The notes: generated from the sequence alone by a model not told the origin. A stretch of 55,923 nt of DNA from LB3-1 sp036401895 (GCA_036401895.1 DASWTW010000524.1:1-55923), one strand, 5' to 3'; counted from the stretch's first letter, positions 22,221 to 30,883 are shown. Made by a program: numbers and translations.

Positions 22221-25200
22221 ATGGCAACGGCAGAACAGCGTCGCGCGTCGGCAGCTAAGCGTAACGGGAATGGTCAGGCGACACCGCCGAAGGCCGTGCT
22301 CAACGAGCTCGGCGAGAAGATTTTCCTCGATCGCTATGCGCTCAAAGATATGACCAAGAAGTCGCTGGCGGTGGGCGATACGGTGATCGTCTGCGTCAAC
22401 CAGAAGACCCGCCAGCGCGAGATCGGGACCGTGCGCGGACTGAGCAACGGTCGCGTCTCGATCGAGCTGCGCGACGGCACGCTCACCGAGCAGGGCATCG
22501 AGGATGTCGATAAGCCGCTCGAAACCAAGCCCGAGCAGATGATGGAGCGCGTAGCCCGAGGCATCGCCGCGATCGAGACCGTCGACGAGAAGCAGCGCGA
22601 GTGGGAGCAGAAGTTTCGCTGGCTGCTCGACGATTGGCGGTTCGTACCGGGTGGCCGCATTCTGACCGCCGCCGGAACCGATCAGCAGTTAACATTTTAC
22701 AACTGCTATGTGGTGCCGTCACCTCATGATTCAAGACGTGGCATTGTAGACACACTTTCGCAGATGATGGAGATCATGTCACGCGGCGGAGGTGTAGGAA
22801 TTAATATCTCGACGCTTCGCCCACGCCATGCCTACGTCCAGGGCGTCAACGGCCGATCCAGCGGCTCGGTCTCCTGGGGCGGCCTTTACTCCTTCGTCAC
22901 AGGCTTGATCGAGCAGGGCGGCTCCCGCCGCGGCGCGCTTATGTTAATTCTCAACGTGTGGCATCCCGACGTTGTAGACTTTATCAACGCCAAGCGCGAG
23001 ATGGGCAAGATCACCAATGCCAATATCTCGGTCGGCATCACCGATCCGTTCATGGACGCGGTCAAAGCCGACGCCGACTGGGATCTGGTCTTCCCCGATC
23101 CGCATCATCCCGACTACGATACCGGGTGGACGGGCGATATCGAGGCGTGGCAGTCGGCAGGACGGCCGGTCGTCGTGCACAAGACCGTCAAGGCGCGCGA
23201 GATCTGGAATAACATCATCGAGAGCGCGTGGGCCAGCGCCGAGCCCGGCATGTGGTTCATCGATCGCGCCAACAAGATGAGCAATTCGTTTTACTTCTCT
23301 CCGCTGATCTGCACCAATCCGTGCCATTCAGGAAAAAACTTAGTTCATACACGAACAGGGTTGATTCCAATTAAGGATTTGGTTGGTACAGAGTTTGAAG
23401 TCGTTTCAGACTTACGAACCTTAGGTGGAGAGGGCGTCCATTATGAACGTGCTGTCGCTTATCCGACTGGAGTCAAGAAACTCTACAAGCTTACTCTGGA
23501 TACAGGACACTCCATCGAACTAACTGAAAATCACCGCGTCTTCACCCAAAGGGGCAAAGTAGAAGTCAAAGATCTACACCTTGGCGAAGATGAGGTTTGG
23601 CTGCAATCAGCTCCTCACATCGACGCACTTCTCCAAGTAGAAGACAAAGACGTCCGAAAAGGGCGTGTCCTAGGATGGAACGCCGGTGATGGTTGGATCA
23701 GCCAATTTCCTGAAACTCGTCAAGGTAGTGGAGTCAATGTTGGTTTCATATTCAACCAGCAGGAAGAGTTAGCGCGCGATTATGTGCTGGATTTCGTCCA
23801 TGAAACAAGCAGTGGATCTCGCACTGTAAATCCTCGTCTTAATCAAGGTTGCTGGGAAATTCAGGCTTCTAATCAGGGGCTAGTTGACTTTTTCAGCAGC
23901 TACGGCGTTTCGCCTAAACAACGTAAACGTGTCACCTCTCAGATCTTCTCTGCACCAATCGGCGTGCGAATAGGATTCCTACAAGGCCTATTTTCAGCAG
24001 ATGGGTCAGTAGATTGCTATCGCAATAAGAGCGGTAACAACTCTATCATCCTTATCAGCTCTCATAAAGGATTAGCATACGGTGTGCAAGTCCTACTTAG
24101 TGACTTAGGCATCAAGTCTTATGTACGAACTAGGAAGGAAAAAGGCGTCCCATATGTAACAAGAGATGGCGAACTGCGAATTTCCAACGCCAATCTTGCA
24201 TACGCACTCCGTATCACCAGGGACGATATTCATCGCTTCCATCGCTTAATCGGATTCGCCTTATCCCCACAGAAACAGGCAAGCCTTGAAGAAACGATGG
24301 AAATCCTTCAAGCTGGCAAGCAATTTAAGTCGTATCCTTACTCTAAGGTAATATCTATCGAGCCATTAGAGGAAGAGCCTGTTTATAACGTCACCACAGA
24401 CATCAGTCACAGTCTTGTTGTCAATGGTGTTGTTTTGGCAAACTGCGGTGAGCAACCACTTCCAGCTTTTGGAATCTGTAATCTCGGTGCGCTCAACTTG
24501 AGCCGCTTTGCCTACAACGGCGAGGTGCTGTGGGACGATCTACGCCAGGCCGTGCGCTACGCCGTGCGCTTCCTGGACAACGTGATCGACGCGACGCCCT
24601 ACTTCTTCGAGGAGAACAAGGCCCAGCAGGGCCGCGAGCGCCGCGTTGGCCTCGGCATTATGGGCCTGGCCGACATGCTGATCCGCCTCAAGATCCGCTA
24701 CGGCTCCGACGAGTGCCTCACGTTCCTGGATCAGCTGGGCGAAGTAATCGCGACCGAGGCATATCTGGCATCTTCGGCTAACGCCGCCGAAAAAGGCGCG
24801 TTCCCGATGTTCGATGCCGAGAAGCTGCTTCAGAGCGGCTACATGCAGGCGATGCCCGAGCACGTGCGTCAGACGATCCGGGAGCAAGGGCTGCGCAACG
24901 TCACGCTGCTGACTGTCGCACCCACGGGAACTACCGGTACGATGGTCGGCACGTCGACCGGCGTCGAGCCCTACTTCTCGTGGAGCTACTTCCGCAAGAG
25001 CCGTCTGGGCGTACACGAGGAGCGCGTGGCGGTTGTCGAGGAGTGGGAGCGCGAAAATCCGGGTCAGTCGCTGCCGGACTACTTCATCAACGCGATGGAG
25101 CTGGCGCCGACCGAGCACGTCAACGTGCAGGCCGCCCTTCAGCGCTGGATCGACAGCGCGATCAGCAAGACCGCGAACGTGCCCAACGAGTACACCGTCG

Positions 25201-25889
25201 AGCAGACCCGTGAGCTGTACGAGTACATGTACCAGCTGGGCTGCAAAGGCGGCACGATCTACCGCGACGGCTCCCGCGACGAGCAGGTGCTCAACCTCAA
25301 GAAAGAGGAGAAAAAAGCCGAGCCGCAGCCGGCCGCAGCTGCGACCGCCAAGCACACGCTGTCGGAGCTGTGGAACATGCCTAAGATTCGTCCACGGCCT
25401 AAGCGAACGCGCGGCGAGACGATTAAGCAGAGCAGCCCGCTTGGCGCGATCTATGTAACGCTTAATGACGACGATGAGGGAGAGCCGCTGGAGATCTTTA
25501 TCACCGCCGGAAAAGCGGGATCGGATGTGACCAGCATGGCCGATGCGCTCGGCCGACTGGCATCGCTGGTGCTGCGGGTAGCATCGCCCGTAACGCCGAA
25601 AGAGCGCCTCATCGAAATTATCACGCAGCTTAAAGGTATCGGTGGAGCAAGCTCAATGGGCTTCGGCAAGAACCGGGTTCGCTCATTGCCGGACGCCGTC
25701 GCACAGGCGCTCGAAGAATGCTGCACCGACACACCGATCGCCACGGAACCGACGGACGAGGGTCCGGTTCAGGTCCAGCTCTCGCTGCCGACGCTACGTG
25801 CCGATCTGTGCCCAAGCTGTGGCGAGGCCGCGTTTGTACACGAGGAAGGCTGTATGCACTGCAATGCCTGTGGCTACAGCAAGTGCTAG
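22221..25889 (+). CDS. nrdJ: class II (adenosylcobalamin-dependent) ribonucleotide reductase containing an intein
   Basis: The 1222-residue precursor splices to 848 residues and reduces ribonucleotides to deoxyribonucleotides with adenosylcobalamin. AGGAGG precedes ATG 22221. Extein landmarks are FLDRYALKD at the start, a 40-50 residue SH3-like insertion (about 50-92), FVPGGRI, the substrate-radical region FYNCYV (C162), the NPCGEQPL motif with FGICNLGALNL, a TGTTGTMVGTSTGVEPYFS-like active-site loop, and a C-terminal zinc-ribbon-like tail with CPSCG and CNACG carrying the redox cysteines. The intein (residues 368-741) sits exactly before the Cys of NPCGE. Control is probably by the upstream NrdR-like and DnaA-like sites. 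The cofactor-making adenosyltransferase is 3.4 kb downstream. Confidence 0.96.
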   Translation: MATAEQRRASAAKRNGNGQATPPKAVLNELGEKIFLDRYALKDMTKKSLAVGDTVIVCVNQKTRQREIGTVRGLSNGRVSIELRDGTLTEQGIEDVDKPLETKPEQMMERVARGIAAIETVDEKQREWEQKFRWLLDDWRFVPGGRILTAAGTDQQLTFYNCYVVPSPHDSRRGIVDTLSQMMEIMSRGGGVGINISTLRPRHAYVQGVNGRSSGSVSWGGLYSFVTGLIEQGGSRRGALMLILNVWHPDVVDFINAKREMGKITNANISVGITDPFMDAVKADADWDLVFPDPHHPDYDTGWTGDIEAWQSAGRPVVVHKTVKAREIWNNIIESAWASAEPGMWFIDRANKMSNSFYFSPLICTNPCHSGKNLVHTRTGLIPIKDLVGTEFEVVSDLRTLGGEGVHYERAVAYPTGVKKLYKLTLDTGHSIELTENHRVFTQRGKVEVKDLHLGEDEVWLQSAPHIDALLQVEDKDVRKGRVLGWNAGDGWISQFPETRQGSGVNVGFIFNQQEELARDYVLDFVHETSSGSRTVNPRLNQGCWEIQASNQGLVDFFSSYGVSPKQRKRVTSQIFSAPIGVRIGFLQGLFSADGSVDCYRNKSGNNSIILISSHKGLAYGVQVLLSDLGIKSYVRTRKEKGVPYVTRDGELRISNANLAYALRITRDDIHRFHRLIGFALSPQKQASLEETMEILQAGKQFKSYPYSKVISIEPLEEEPVYNVTTDISHSLVVNGVVLANCGEQPLPAFGICNLGALNLSRFAYNGEVLWDDLRQAVRYAVRFLDNVIDATPYFFEENKAQQGRERRVGLGIMGLADMLIRLKIRYGSDECLTFLDQLGEVIATEAYLASSANAAEKGAFPMFDAEKLLQSGYMQAMPEHVRQTIREQGLRNVTLLTVAPTGTTGTMVGTSTGVEPYFSWSYFRKSRLGVHEERVAVVEEWERENPGQSLPDYFINAMELAPTEHVNVQAALQRWIDSAISKTANVPNEYTVEQTRELYEYMYQLGCKGGTIYRDGSRDEQVLNLKKEEKKAEPQPAAAATAKHTLSELWNMPKIRPRPKRTRGETIKQSSPLGAIYVTLNDDDEGEPLEIFITAGKAGSDVTSMADALGRLASLVLRVASPVTPKERLIEIITQLKGIGGASSMGFGKNRVRSLPDAVAQALEECCTDTPIATEPTDEGPVQVQLSLPTLRADLCPSCGEAAFVHEEGCMHCNACGYSKC
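23322..24443 (+). mobile_element. LAGLIDADG homing-endonuclease intein within NrdJ
   Basis: The intein is 374 residues, in frame. Splicing residues: Cys1 (CHSGKN), block B TENH at 68-71, terminal Asn374, and extein Cys+1 of CGEQPL. The penultimate residue is Ala (VLAN) where His is usual. Homing-endonuclease motifs are LGWNAGDG at 117-124 and LQGLFSADG at 220-228, each with an acidic residue in the right place, so the endonuclease may be active. Three 60-base lines that I counted inside it are 50, 42 and 37 % G+C, against 65 % for an extein line at 24601, which fits recent horizontal arrival. Insertion at a conserved active-site motif is typical of RNR inteins. Confidence 0.93.
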
Positions 25890-25908
25890 GCTAGCCGCTT
25901 GAACACCA

Positions 25909-25944
25909 CAAGGCCGCGATCGCCAGTGTGTGATCGCGGCCTTG
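25909..25944. terminator. bidirectional terminator between nrdJ and the methyltransferase operon
   Basis: Perfect 13-bp arms (25909-25921 and 25932-25944) enclose a 10-base loop. It lies 20 bases after the nrdJ stop and 37 bases after the convergent methyltransferase stop. Confidence 0.78.
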
Positions 25945-25980
25945 CTGTATGCTCCAACCTTTTGATGGCTGAGTCGAATG

Positions 25981-26889
25981 CTAGCTGCGCTTCTCGGCGA
26001 TCAGCTGCGTGTAAACAGCCTCACCGCTGCGGTACAGCTGGCCCATGTACAAAATATCGCTTCGGAGCTGCTCGGCGGCCAGCGCAGCGTGCTCAGGGAT
26101 GTAGCCCTCGTACTGGTAGAGCTGCGGAAACACCTCGATCAAACGTGCCCGCACCTGTCGATCAAAGACCGCACCGAAGCGCTCCTCGCTTAAAAATTGG
26201 CCTGCCGCATCGGTAAAATCCAGCTCCTTGACGATCAGGAGGCCGCGCTGCTCAAGCCACAGCCGCACATCACTCAGCCGATGAAAGCCCTGTGGCGAGC
26301 TCCAATTCGTGCGTAGATTCTGCCTCGTCGCGGTGGATGTGCGCTCGGTGAGAAACCAATCGTCAAGGCCAAAGCGCCCGCCCGGCCTCAGCACTCTGGC
26401 GATCTCGCTCAGGGCCTGCTCCGGCGCGGGAATGTGGTAGAACATGTTGATCGAGTAGACATGCTCGAACGATTGGGCACAGAACGGCAGCGACTGGCCG
26501 TCGGCGTTGACCAGATCGGCAAAGAGCGGCTCGGCAGGACGTTGCAGCAGCGATAGTGCCAGCGAGGTCTTGAGCTGCTGACGGCTGAGATTAATCCCGA
26601 CCACGCGCGCGCCTGTCGTCGCATGAATATCGCGTCCAGGACCGCCAATGCCGCTGCCGAAGTCCAGCACCAGCGCGCCGGGAGCGATCGCCATCTCGTG
26701 GACGAGACGCAAACAGCGCCGGCTCGCGCCGGCTCGCCACATCCGGGAGTCCAGCGCGATCTCGTCGTGGTTGTTGTAGGACGGGCTGAGATGATCGCGT
26801 CCGCCCAGAAACCAGATCAGGCCCGCGCCTTGAGCGCCGATCTTGGCCGCGCTGGGATAATCGTAGTAGTCGCGAACTGAGCTAGTCAC
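25981..26889 (-). CDS. class I SAM-dependent methyltransferase
   Basis: This 302-residue protein has the Rossmann methyltransferase motifs: LVLDFGSGIGGPGR (SAM site, about 74-87), VVGINLSRQQL, then the DGQSLPF acidic turn and ALSEIARVLRPGGRFGL. The C-terminal half has no motif that shows the substrate. The plan resembles sarcosine/tocopherol-type small-molecule methyltransferases. It starts at GTG 26889, six bases after the DUF1963 stop codon, so it is the last gene of a three-gene operon (DinB, DUF1963, methyltransferase). Confidence 0.8.
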   Translation of the reverse strand: MTSSVRDYYDYPSAAKIGAQGAGLIWFLGGRDHLSPSYNNHDEIALDSRMWRAGASRRCLRLVHEMAIAPGALVLDFGSGIGGPGRDIHATTGARVVGINLSRQQLKTSLALSLLQRPAEPLFADLVNADGQSLPFCAQSFEHVYSINMFYHIPAPEQALSEIARVLRPGGRFGLDDWFLTERTSTATRQNLRTNWSSPQGFHRLSDVRLWLEQRGLLIVKELDFTDAAGQFLSEERFGAVFDRQVRARLIEVFPQLYQYEGYIPEHAALAAEQLRSDILYMGQLYRSGEAVYTQLIAEKRS

Positions 26890-26895
26890 GGATTT

Positions 26896-27723
26896 CTAAC
26901 TGGACTCCAGGTTCACATACACACGCGAAAAATTCTGTCGGATCAAGTCCTCGCCATGGATCAGCACCTGGAGATAGCCGGCATCGCCAAACATGAGATC
27001 CACCGCGTGGCTCGAATCGATCTCAAGCAGATTGTGCCAGCTCCGTGCCTGACTCATATCGAGCGTGCCGCGCTGCTCATAGTTGTAGATCCAGTCGGGA
27101 TTCACTTCCCTGACCACATACGCATCCCCGCGTGGATCGTGACCGATGCCGGAAACATGGCCCAGCAGCTTGCCGATACTCCCGTCGGAAAGCGCCCGCC
27201 CAAGATCATTCAGCGCTAGCTCGTCGTCATCCAGGAGCGTGGAAAGATCCTCATAGTCGGACGTTGCCCAGCGCGGCACGTCAGGCGCGAGCAAGAACGT
27301 TAGCTGGTGCGGCACCAGATCGTCGTACCAATCGATAATCAGCTCGGCATCGTCGGGCAAACGTCTGGGCTGAAGCTGTTCGTTTCCCAGGTAGACGATC
27401 AGCTGGTCGCTATAATCTTCGCTTTCATCGGCAAACAGATACAGCATTCCCCGCCGCGGCAACGGATTGCCGGAGAAGACGGGCAGCTCGGCCAGATTGA
27501 TCTGCAAAAGAAAAGCAAGGTAGCCTCCCTGCCGTGGATTTTCGGGCCAGGCCAGCGAGGTCGGCAGATCGGGGACGCCGCCGATGCGACTTTGTCCGAG
27601 CTGTCCTTGCTCAGCCGATCCAAGCCGCAAAAAGATCGCAGGCCGTACCGTGTCGAGAATCGCAACTTGATGGTCCGACAGGCCGTGCTCATCGATCAGT
27701 CGTATGAAGTGTGCTACATCCAC
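26896..27723 (-). CDS. DUF1963 (YwqG-like) protein
   Basis: This 275-residue protein starts at GTG 27723, chosen because GGAG lies 7 bases upstream and because the frame further upstream overlaps the DinB gene without resembling a protein. The DUF1963 pattern is visible: SRIGGVPDLPTSLAWP, then YLAFLLQINLAELP, GMLYLFAD, and a C-terminal GDAGYLQVLIHGEDL segment. The family is widespread and uncharacterised. It is the middle gene of the operon. Confidence 0.78.
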   Translation of the reverse strand: MDVAHFIRLIDEHGLSDHQVAILDTVRPAIFLRLGSAEQGQLGQSRIGGVPDLPTSLAWPENPRQGGYLAFLLQINLAELPVFSGNPLPRRGMLYLFADESEDYSDQLIVYLGNEQLQPRRLPDDAELIIDWYDDLVPHQLTFLLAPDVPRWATSDYEDLSTLLDDDELALNDLGRALSDGSIGKLLGHVSGIGHDPRGDAYVVREVNPDWIYNYEQRGTLDMSQARSWHNLLEIDSSHAVDLMFGDAGYLQVLIHGEDLIRQNFSRVYVNLESS

Positions 27724-27743
27724 GTGAGGTCTCCAGCAGGCGA

Positions 27744-28268
27744 TCACACGCCTGGCTCGTTTTGCTCCGGCTGATAGGGCGCCTTGCTGTCGATCGAGCC
27801 GACAAACTGTGGCAGACGCTGATGGCCCAGCAGCTGCCGGATCGCCATGTTCTCGCCGGTATGATACCAGTAGTGGTAGATCACGCGCTGAAGCATGTTG
27901 CCGTACACGTAGGCGATCGGCTTGCCCTTGCTCACGATATGCTCCTGGAGCCTGGCTGATGTGAGCGTATCGAGCCAGGGATCGGCAGCCTGCGTGATGG
28001 CCTGCCAGGCCGCAATCATCTCGTCGAGCGGCGGCGTGCTCGCGGCGGCACCATTGGCGAAGTCTCTGGCGATCTGTGGCAGCAAGGTCTGGCCCTGTCC
28101 GTAGTGTAGGAAATAGTTCTGCTCCTGCCAGGCTAGATGGCCGATATTCCAGCTGATGCAGTTCATGGGCATGAAGCGCTGCCGGGCGTCGGCGTCTGTG
28201 ATGCGGCCGACGGCGCGCATAAACTCGCTGCGGGTAAAGCGTAGTTGTAGCACAAGTGGATGCGGCAT
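27744..28268 (-). CDS. DinB-like four-helix protein (second copy)
   Basis: This 174-residue DinB-superfamily protein has metal-ligand candidates: a His in NIGHLAWQEQ and the H-x3-H in YHYWYHTGEN. Start ATG 28268 is preceded by GCGAGG. It resembles the 13368 protein only in plan, so it is not a recent duplicate. By family it may be a thiol-dependent transferase; the substrate is unknown. It is the first gene of the operon with DUF1963 and the methyltransferase, under the promoter at 28320-28348. Confidence 0.76.
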   Translation of the reverse strand: MPHPLVLQLRFTRSEFMRAVGRITDADARQRFMPMNCISWNIGHLAWQEQNYFLHYGQGQTLLPQIARDFANGAAASTPPLDEMIAAWQAITQAADPWLDTLTSARLQEHIVSKGKPIAYVYGNMLQRVIYHYWYHTGENMAIRQLLGHQRLPQFVGSIDSKAPYQPEQNEPGV

Positions 28269-28319
28269 GAGAACGACCTCGCTTCCTTGGATACTTGCCG
28301 AACATCTCCCAGTAGAACG

Positions 28320-28348
28320 AATATACTAAAGATGCGAGGATGTGTAAA
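28320..28348 (-). promoter_or_regulatory. promoter of the DinB-DUF1963-methyltransferase operon
   Basis: On the minus strand TTTACA (28343-28348) and TATATT (28320-28325) are exactly 17 bases apart, 51 bases before the ATG. Confidence 0.7.
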
Positions 28349-28421
28349 GCGACAGCGTCGGGGAAGCGAGGTTTGAGGGGTTCATTGAACTTACTTAGGG
28401 CTACTTCAGGCTGCTACTTTT

Positions 28422-28832
28422 CTATAAGGTTTGGAGCCAATTTTCATACCGTAGATGCGGGAAGACGCGGAAATCTCTATCCGTTGCCAATAGCAGCAGG
28501 TCATACCGTAGCGCAAGAGCAGCAATCAAGCTATCAATAGTTGTGAGTTGCCATCCTTGTCGACGGAGAGCAATCTGGAGATCTGCGGCCAGCATTGCAT
28601 CTGTTTCATCAGGAATGTAGCAAGGAAATGACGGCTGTAGTCGCGCCCATTCAGCGCGATTTTGGGTAGCACGTGGAAGGATACCAATACCAAAGAGGGT
28701 TTCTGTGAGCATTGGCACACAAATAGCAAAGCTATCACCAGCATCTAGCTGCTGTAAGACGCGTTGTCGAAGGGGATGACCGAATGTCACAAGCGGTGAG
28801 GCGTGATTCGTGTCGAGCAGGTAGGTGGTCAT
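28422..28832 (-). CDS. vapC: VapC-type PIN-domain toxin
   Basis: This 136-residue PIN-domain ribonuclease has acidic residues in the usual places: YLLDTN at the start, a Glu in LTETLFG, a TIDSLIAALAL Asp near 98, and LLLATDRDF near the end. It would cut RNA, often tRNA or rRNA, when free of antitoxin. Its ATG overlaps the stop of the upstream antitoxin by 4 bases (ATGA), the usual toxin-antitoxin arrangement. The pair is lower in GC (lines I counted are 42-55 %) than its neighbours, which suggests transfer. Confidence 0.85.
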   Translation of the reverse strand: MTTYLLDTNHASPLVTFGHPLRQRVLQQLDAGDSFAICVPMLTETLFGIGILPRATQNRAEWARLQPSFPCYIPDETDAMLAADLQIALRRQGWQLTTIDSLIAALALRYDLLLLATDRDFRVFPHLRYENWLQTL

Positions 28833-29182
28833 AGGTGGTGTTCACCTTCTTCAGGAAGATCATCTGCTCGACTCATGCCACACATTTCCTGCTCGACGGC
28901 TGCCCACTCCTTGTTCCATTGATCAAGATCAAAGTCCACGGCATCTGGTGTACGGCGTAGCACATCAGCGAGTGAGCCTTGTGCAGGACGAATAGCGGCT
29001 CGATTAGGCCCACTTGCTTTAATTTTTGCAACCACCTCGTGGACGGATGGATGTGTTGTAGCTGTATCAAGGGCTTCACGTAAGAGATCAAGGGCAACTG
29101 CTTCCACAGAGCGGTGCTGTGCTCTCGCGTGCTGCTGTAATTGAGCTTCTAAGCCGTCTGGTACCGTAATTATTGTCGCCAT
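28829..29182 (-). CDS. vapB: VapB-type antitoxin
   Basis: This 117-residue protein has an N-terminal ribbon-helix-helix-like segment (VPDGLEAQLQQHARAQ, then SVEAVALDLLREAL), expected to bind its own promoter. An acidic C-terminal half (DAVDFDLDQWNKEW to the end) probably wraps the toxin. It is longer than most VapB proteins (70-90). A -10-like TATAGT with TGG before it lies at 29202-29207 on the minus strand, without a clear -35. It is co-transcribed with the PIN toxin. Confidence 0.78.
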   Translation of the reverse strand: MATIITVPDGLEAQLQQHARAQHRSVEAVALDLLREALDTATTHPSVHEVVAKIKASGPNRAAIRPAQGSLADVLRRTPDAVDFDLDQWNKEWAAVEQEMCGMSRADDLPEEGEHHL

Positions 29183-29277
29183 TGCTCCACCTCTGCTTCT
29201 GACTATACCACATCGGCAGGAGCAGGGTTTCTACAATATTTCCTGGCTTTGAGAGCTGTGGAACAGCCCGTCAACCC

Positions 29278-29841
29278 TTACACCGTCTTATCCCACAGCG
29301 GCTCGGCCACGCCGCGCTGAAGATTTTCGTAGCGCGCCATCACAAACAGCGCATCCGACAGCCGATTGAGATAGGTGACCACAAACGGCCCGATCTGCTC
29401 CTCCTGCGCCAGCGTGATCACATCGCGCTCAGCGCGGCGGCAGATACTGCGCGCCGTATGCAGCGCCGCCGCCCCGATCGAGCCGCCGGGCAGGATAAAG
29501 TTTTCCAGCGGCCCGACTGCCTCGTTGATCTCGTCGATCAGCTGCTCCAGCTTCTGGATGTGCCGCTCCTCAACCTGCGGGATCGTATAGGTCGCTTTGT
29601 CTGCTTCCAAAAAGCACAGATCCGAGCCGACGTTGAACAGCTCGCTCTGTATCACGGTCAGCGTCTCCGCCAGCCTGGTAACTAGCCCGTGCGCCAGCGC
29701 CACGCCGATCGCCGAGTTCAGCTCATCGACGGTGCCGTACGCGGTGACGCGCAGATCATTCTTGAGCACGCGCTGTCCGCCGCCCAGACTGGTCGTTCCG
29801 TCGTCGCCTTTACGTGTATAAATTCTGGTCAGCCGAGGCAT
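29278..29841 (-). CDS. ATP:cob(I)alamin adenosyltransferase (PduO type)
   Basis: This 187-residue protein is full length for the PduO/MMAB family. Visible marks are the N-terminal IYTRKGDDGTTSLGGGQRV loop (ATP site), YGTVDELNSAIG, the central FILPGG, and ARSICRRAERD with NRLSDALFVMAR in the C-terminal helices. It transfers the adenosyl group of ATP to cob(I)alamin to make adenosylcobalamin, the cofactor that NrdJ needs. AGGAG precedes ATG 29841. It is transcribed alone; no cobalamin riboswitch is visible in the 173-base gap upstream. Confidence 0.92.
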   Translation of the reverse strand: MPRLTRIYTRKGDDGTTSLGGGQRVLKNDLRVTAYGTVDELNSAIGVALAHGLVTRLAETLTVIQSELFNVGSDLCFLEADKATYTIPQVEERHIQKLEQLIDEINEAVGPLENFILPGGSIGAAALHTARSICRRAERDVITLAQEEQIGPFVVTYLNRLSDALFVMARYENLQRGVAEPLWDKTV

Positions 29842-29882
29842 GATTCATCTCCTGAGATCGCTTGTTTTTAATATCATCAAGC

Positions 29883-29896
29883 CGGCGCGCGCGCCG
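29883..29896. repeat. 14-bp perfect palindrome CGGCGCGCGCGCCG
   Basis: A perfect palindrome lies in the 173-base gap between the divergent adenosyltransferase and MBL-hydrolase genes. It may be an operator or only GC-rich sequence; apart from it the gap has no feature I can name. Confidence 0.35.
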
Positions 29897-30014
29897 AGTA
29901 GCTTGCTCAGCAGCAACGCAGCGGATGTAGCCAGAGCATTGTAGCAGACCTTGCGCGCGGCGATCTTATCGGCACGCTTCCTGCGGAGAGCAGCGCCCCA
30001 ACCAAAGGAGGCGT

Positions 30015-30878
30015 ATGCCACGCAAAGAGCTTATGCTAGCGGCCGCAGATCGTAGCCCGGATCTGCGGCTCGGCTCGATCTTTTTTGTCGGCACGGCGAC
30101 CACGCTGATTCGCTATGCCGGCTTCACGATCTTGACCGATCCCAACTTTCTGCACCGGCACGAAAAGGTCTATCTTGGCTACGGTCTGCACGCCACGCGG
30201 CTAACCGATCCGGCGCTCGACATCGACGAGCTGCCGCCGGTCGATCTGGTGCTGCTGTCGCATATGCACGAGGATCACTTCGATCGCGTGGCGGCGGAGC
30301 AGCTTGATCGCTCGCTGCCGATCGTAACGACGGGCCACGCGGCCAGGAAGCTTAAGCGGCTGGGCTTTGCCACAACCTACGCGCTCAAAACCTGGCAGTC
30401 ACAGACGATCGTCAAGGGCGATGTCAGGCTGCGGATCACAGCCATGCCCGGCACGCACGGACCCGGTATCATGGCCGCGCTGCTGCCGCCGGTCATGGGC
30501 AGCATGCTCCAGTTCGAGTCGTTGACGACGAGCAAGACGCTGCTACAGCTTTACATCACCGGCGATACGCTGGTGCATGACCGGCTCAAGGAGATTCCCG
30601 AGCGCTACCCACGCATCGACCTGGGACTGCTGCATCTGGGCGGCACAAAGGTGCTGGGGCTGCTGGTGACGATGGACGGCGCGCAGGGCGTCGAGGCGAT
30701 GCAGATCGTCAAGCCGACGATCGCGATCCCGATTCACTACAACGACTACGATCGCTTCAAGTCGCCGCTGGAGGATTTTAAGCGTGCGGTGCGGACGGCG
30801 GGATTGGAGCGGCAGGTGCGCTATCTCAGCCACGGCGAAACCTACAGCTTCGAGATTCCCAGGAGCCGGCGTCGTTAA
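30015..30878 (+). CDS. MBL-fold metal-dependent hydrolase
   Basis: This 287-residue protein starts at ATG 30015 behind AAAGGAGG. The metal motif SHMHEDHFD lies near residue 80, with later histidines in AMPGTHGPG, GDTL (metal Asp) and IPIHYND. The order fits the UlaG/NAPE-PLD-like branch of the metallo-beta-lactamase fold. The substrate is unknown; family members cleave phosphodiester, lactone or thioester bonds. It is single-gene and followed by a strong hairpin. Confidence 0.82.
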   Translation: MPRKELMLAAADRSPDLRLGSIFFVGTATTLIRYAGFTILTDPNFLHRHEKVYLGYGLHATRLTDPALDIDELPPVDLVLLSHMHEDHFDRVAAEQLDRSLPIVTTGHAARKLKRLGFATTYALKTWQSQTIVKGDVRLRITAMPGTHGPGIMAALLPPVMGSMLQFESLTTSKTLLQLYITGDTLVHDRLKEIPERYPRIDLGLLHLGGTKVLGLLVTMDGAQGVEAMQIVKPTIAIPIHYNDYDRFKSPLEDFKRAVRTAGLERQVRYLSHGETYSFEIPRSRRR

Positions 30879-30883
30879 ACAAA

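Noticed and set aside
26896..28305. A single 469-residue protein covering both DUF1963 and the DinB region
   Set aside because: Its first ~195 residues are the wrong frame over the DinB gene (Arg/His-rich, no family). DUF1963 starts at GTG 27723 and DinB has its own frame.
29842..30014. Cobalamin riboswitch upstream of the adenosyltransferase or nrdJ
   Set aside because: I could not find the B12-box or a compatible stem arrangement in this gap or in the nrdJ leader.
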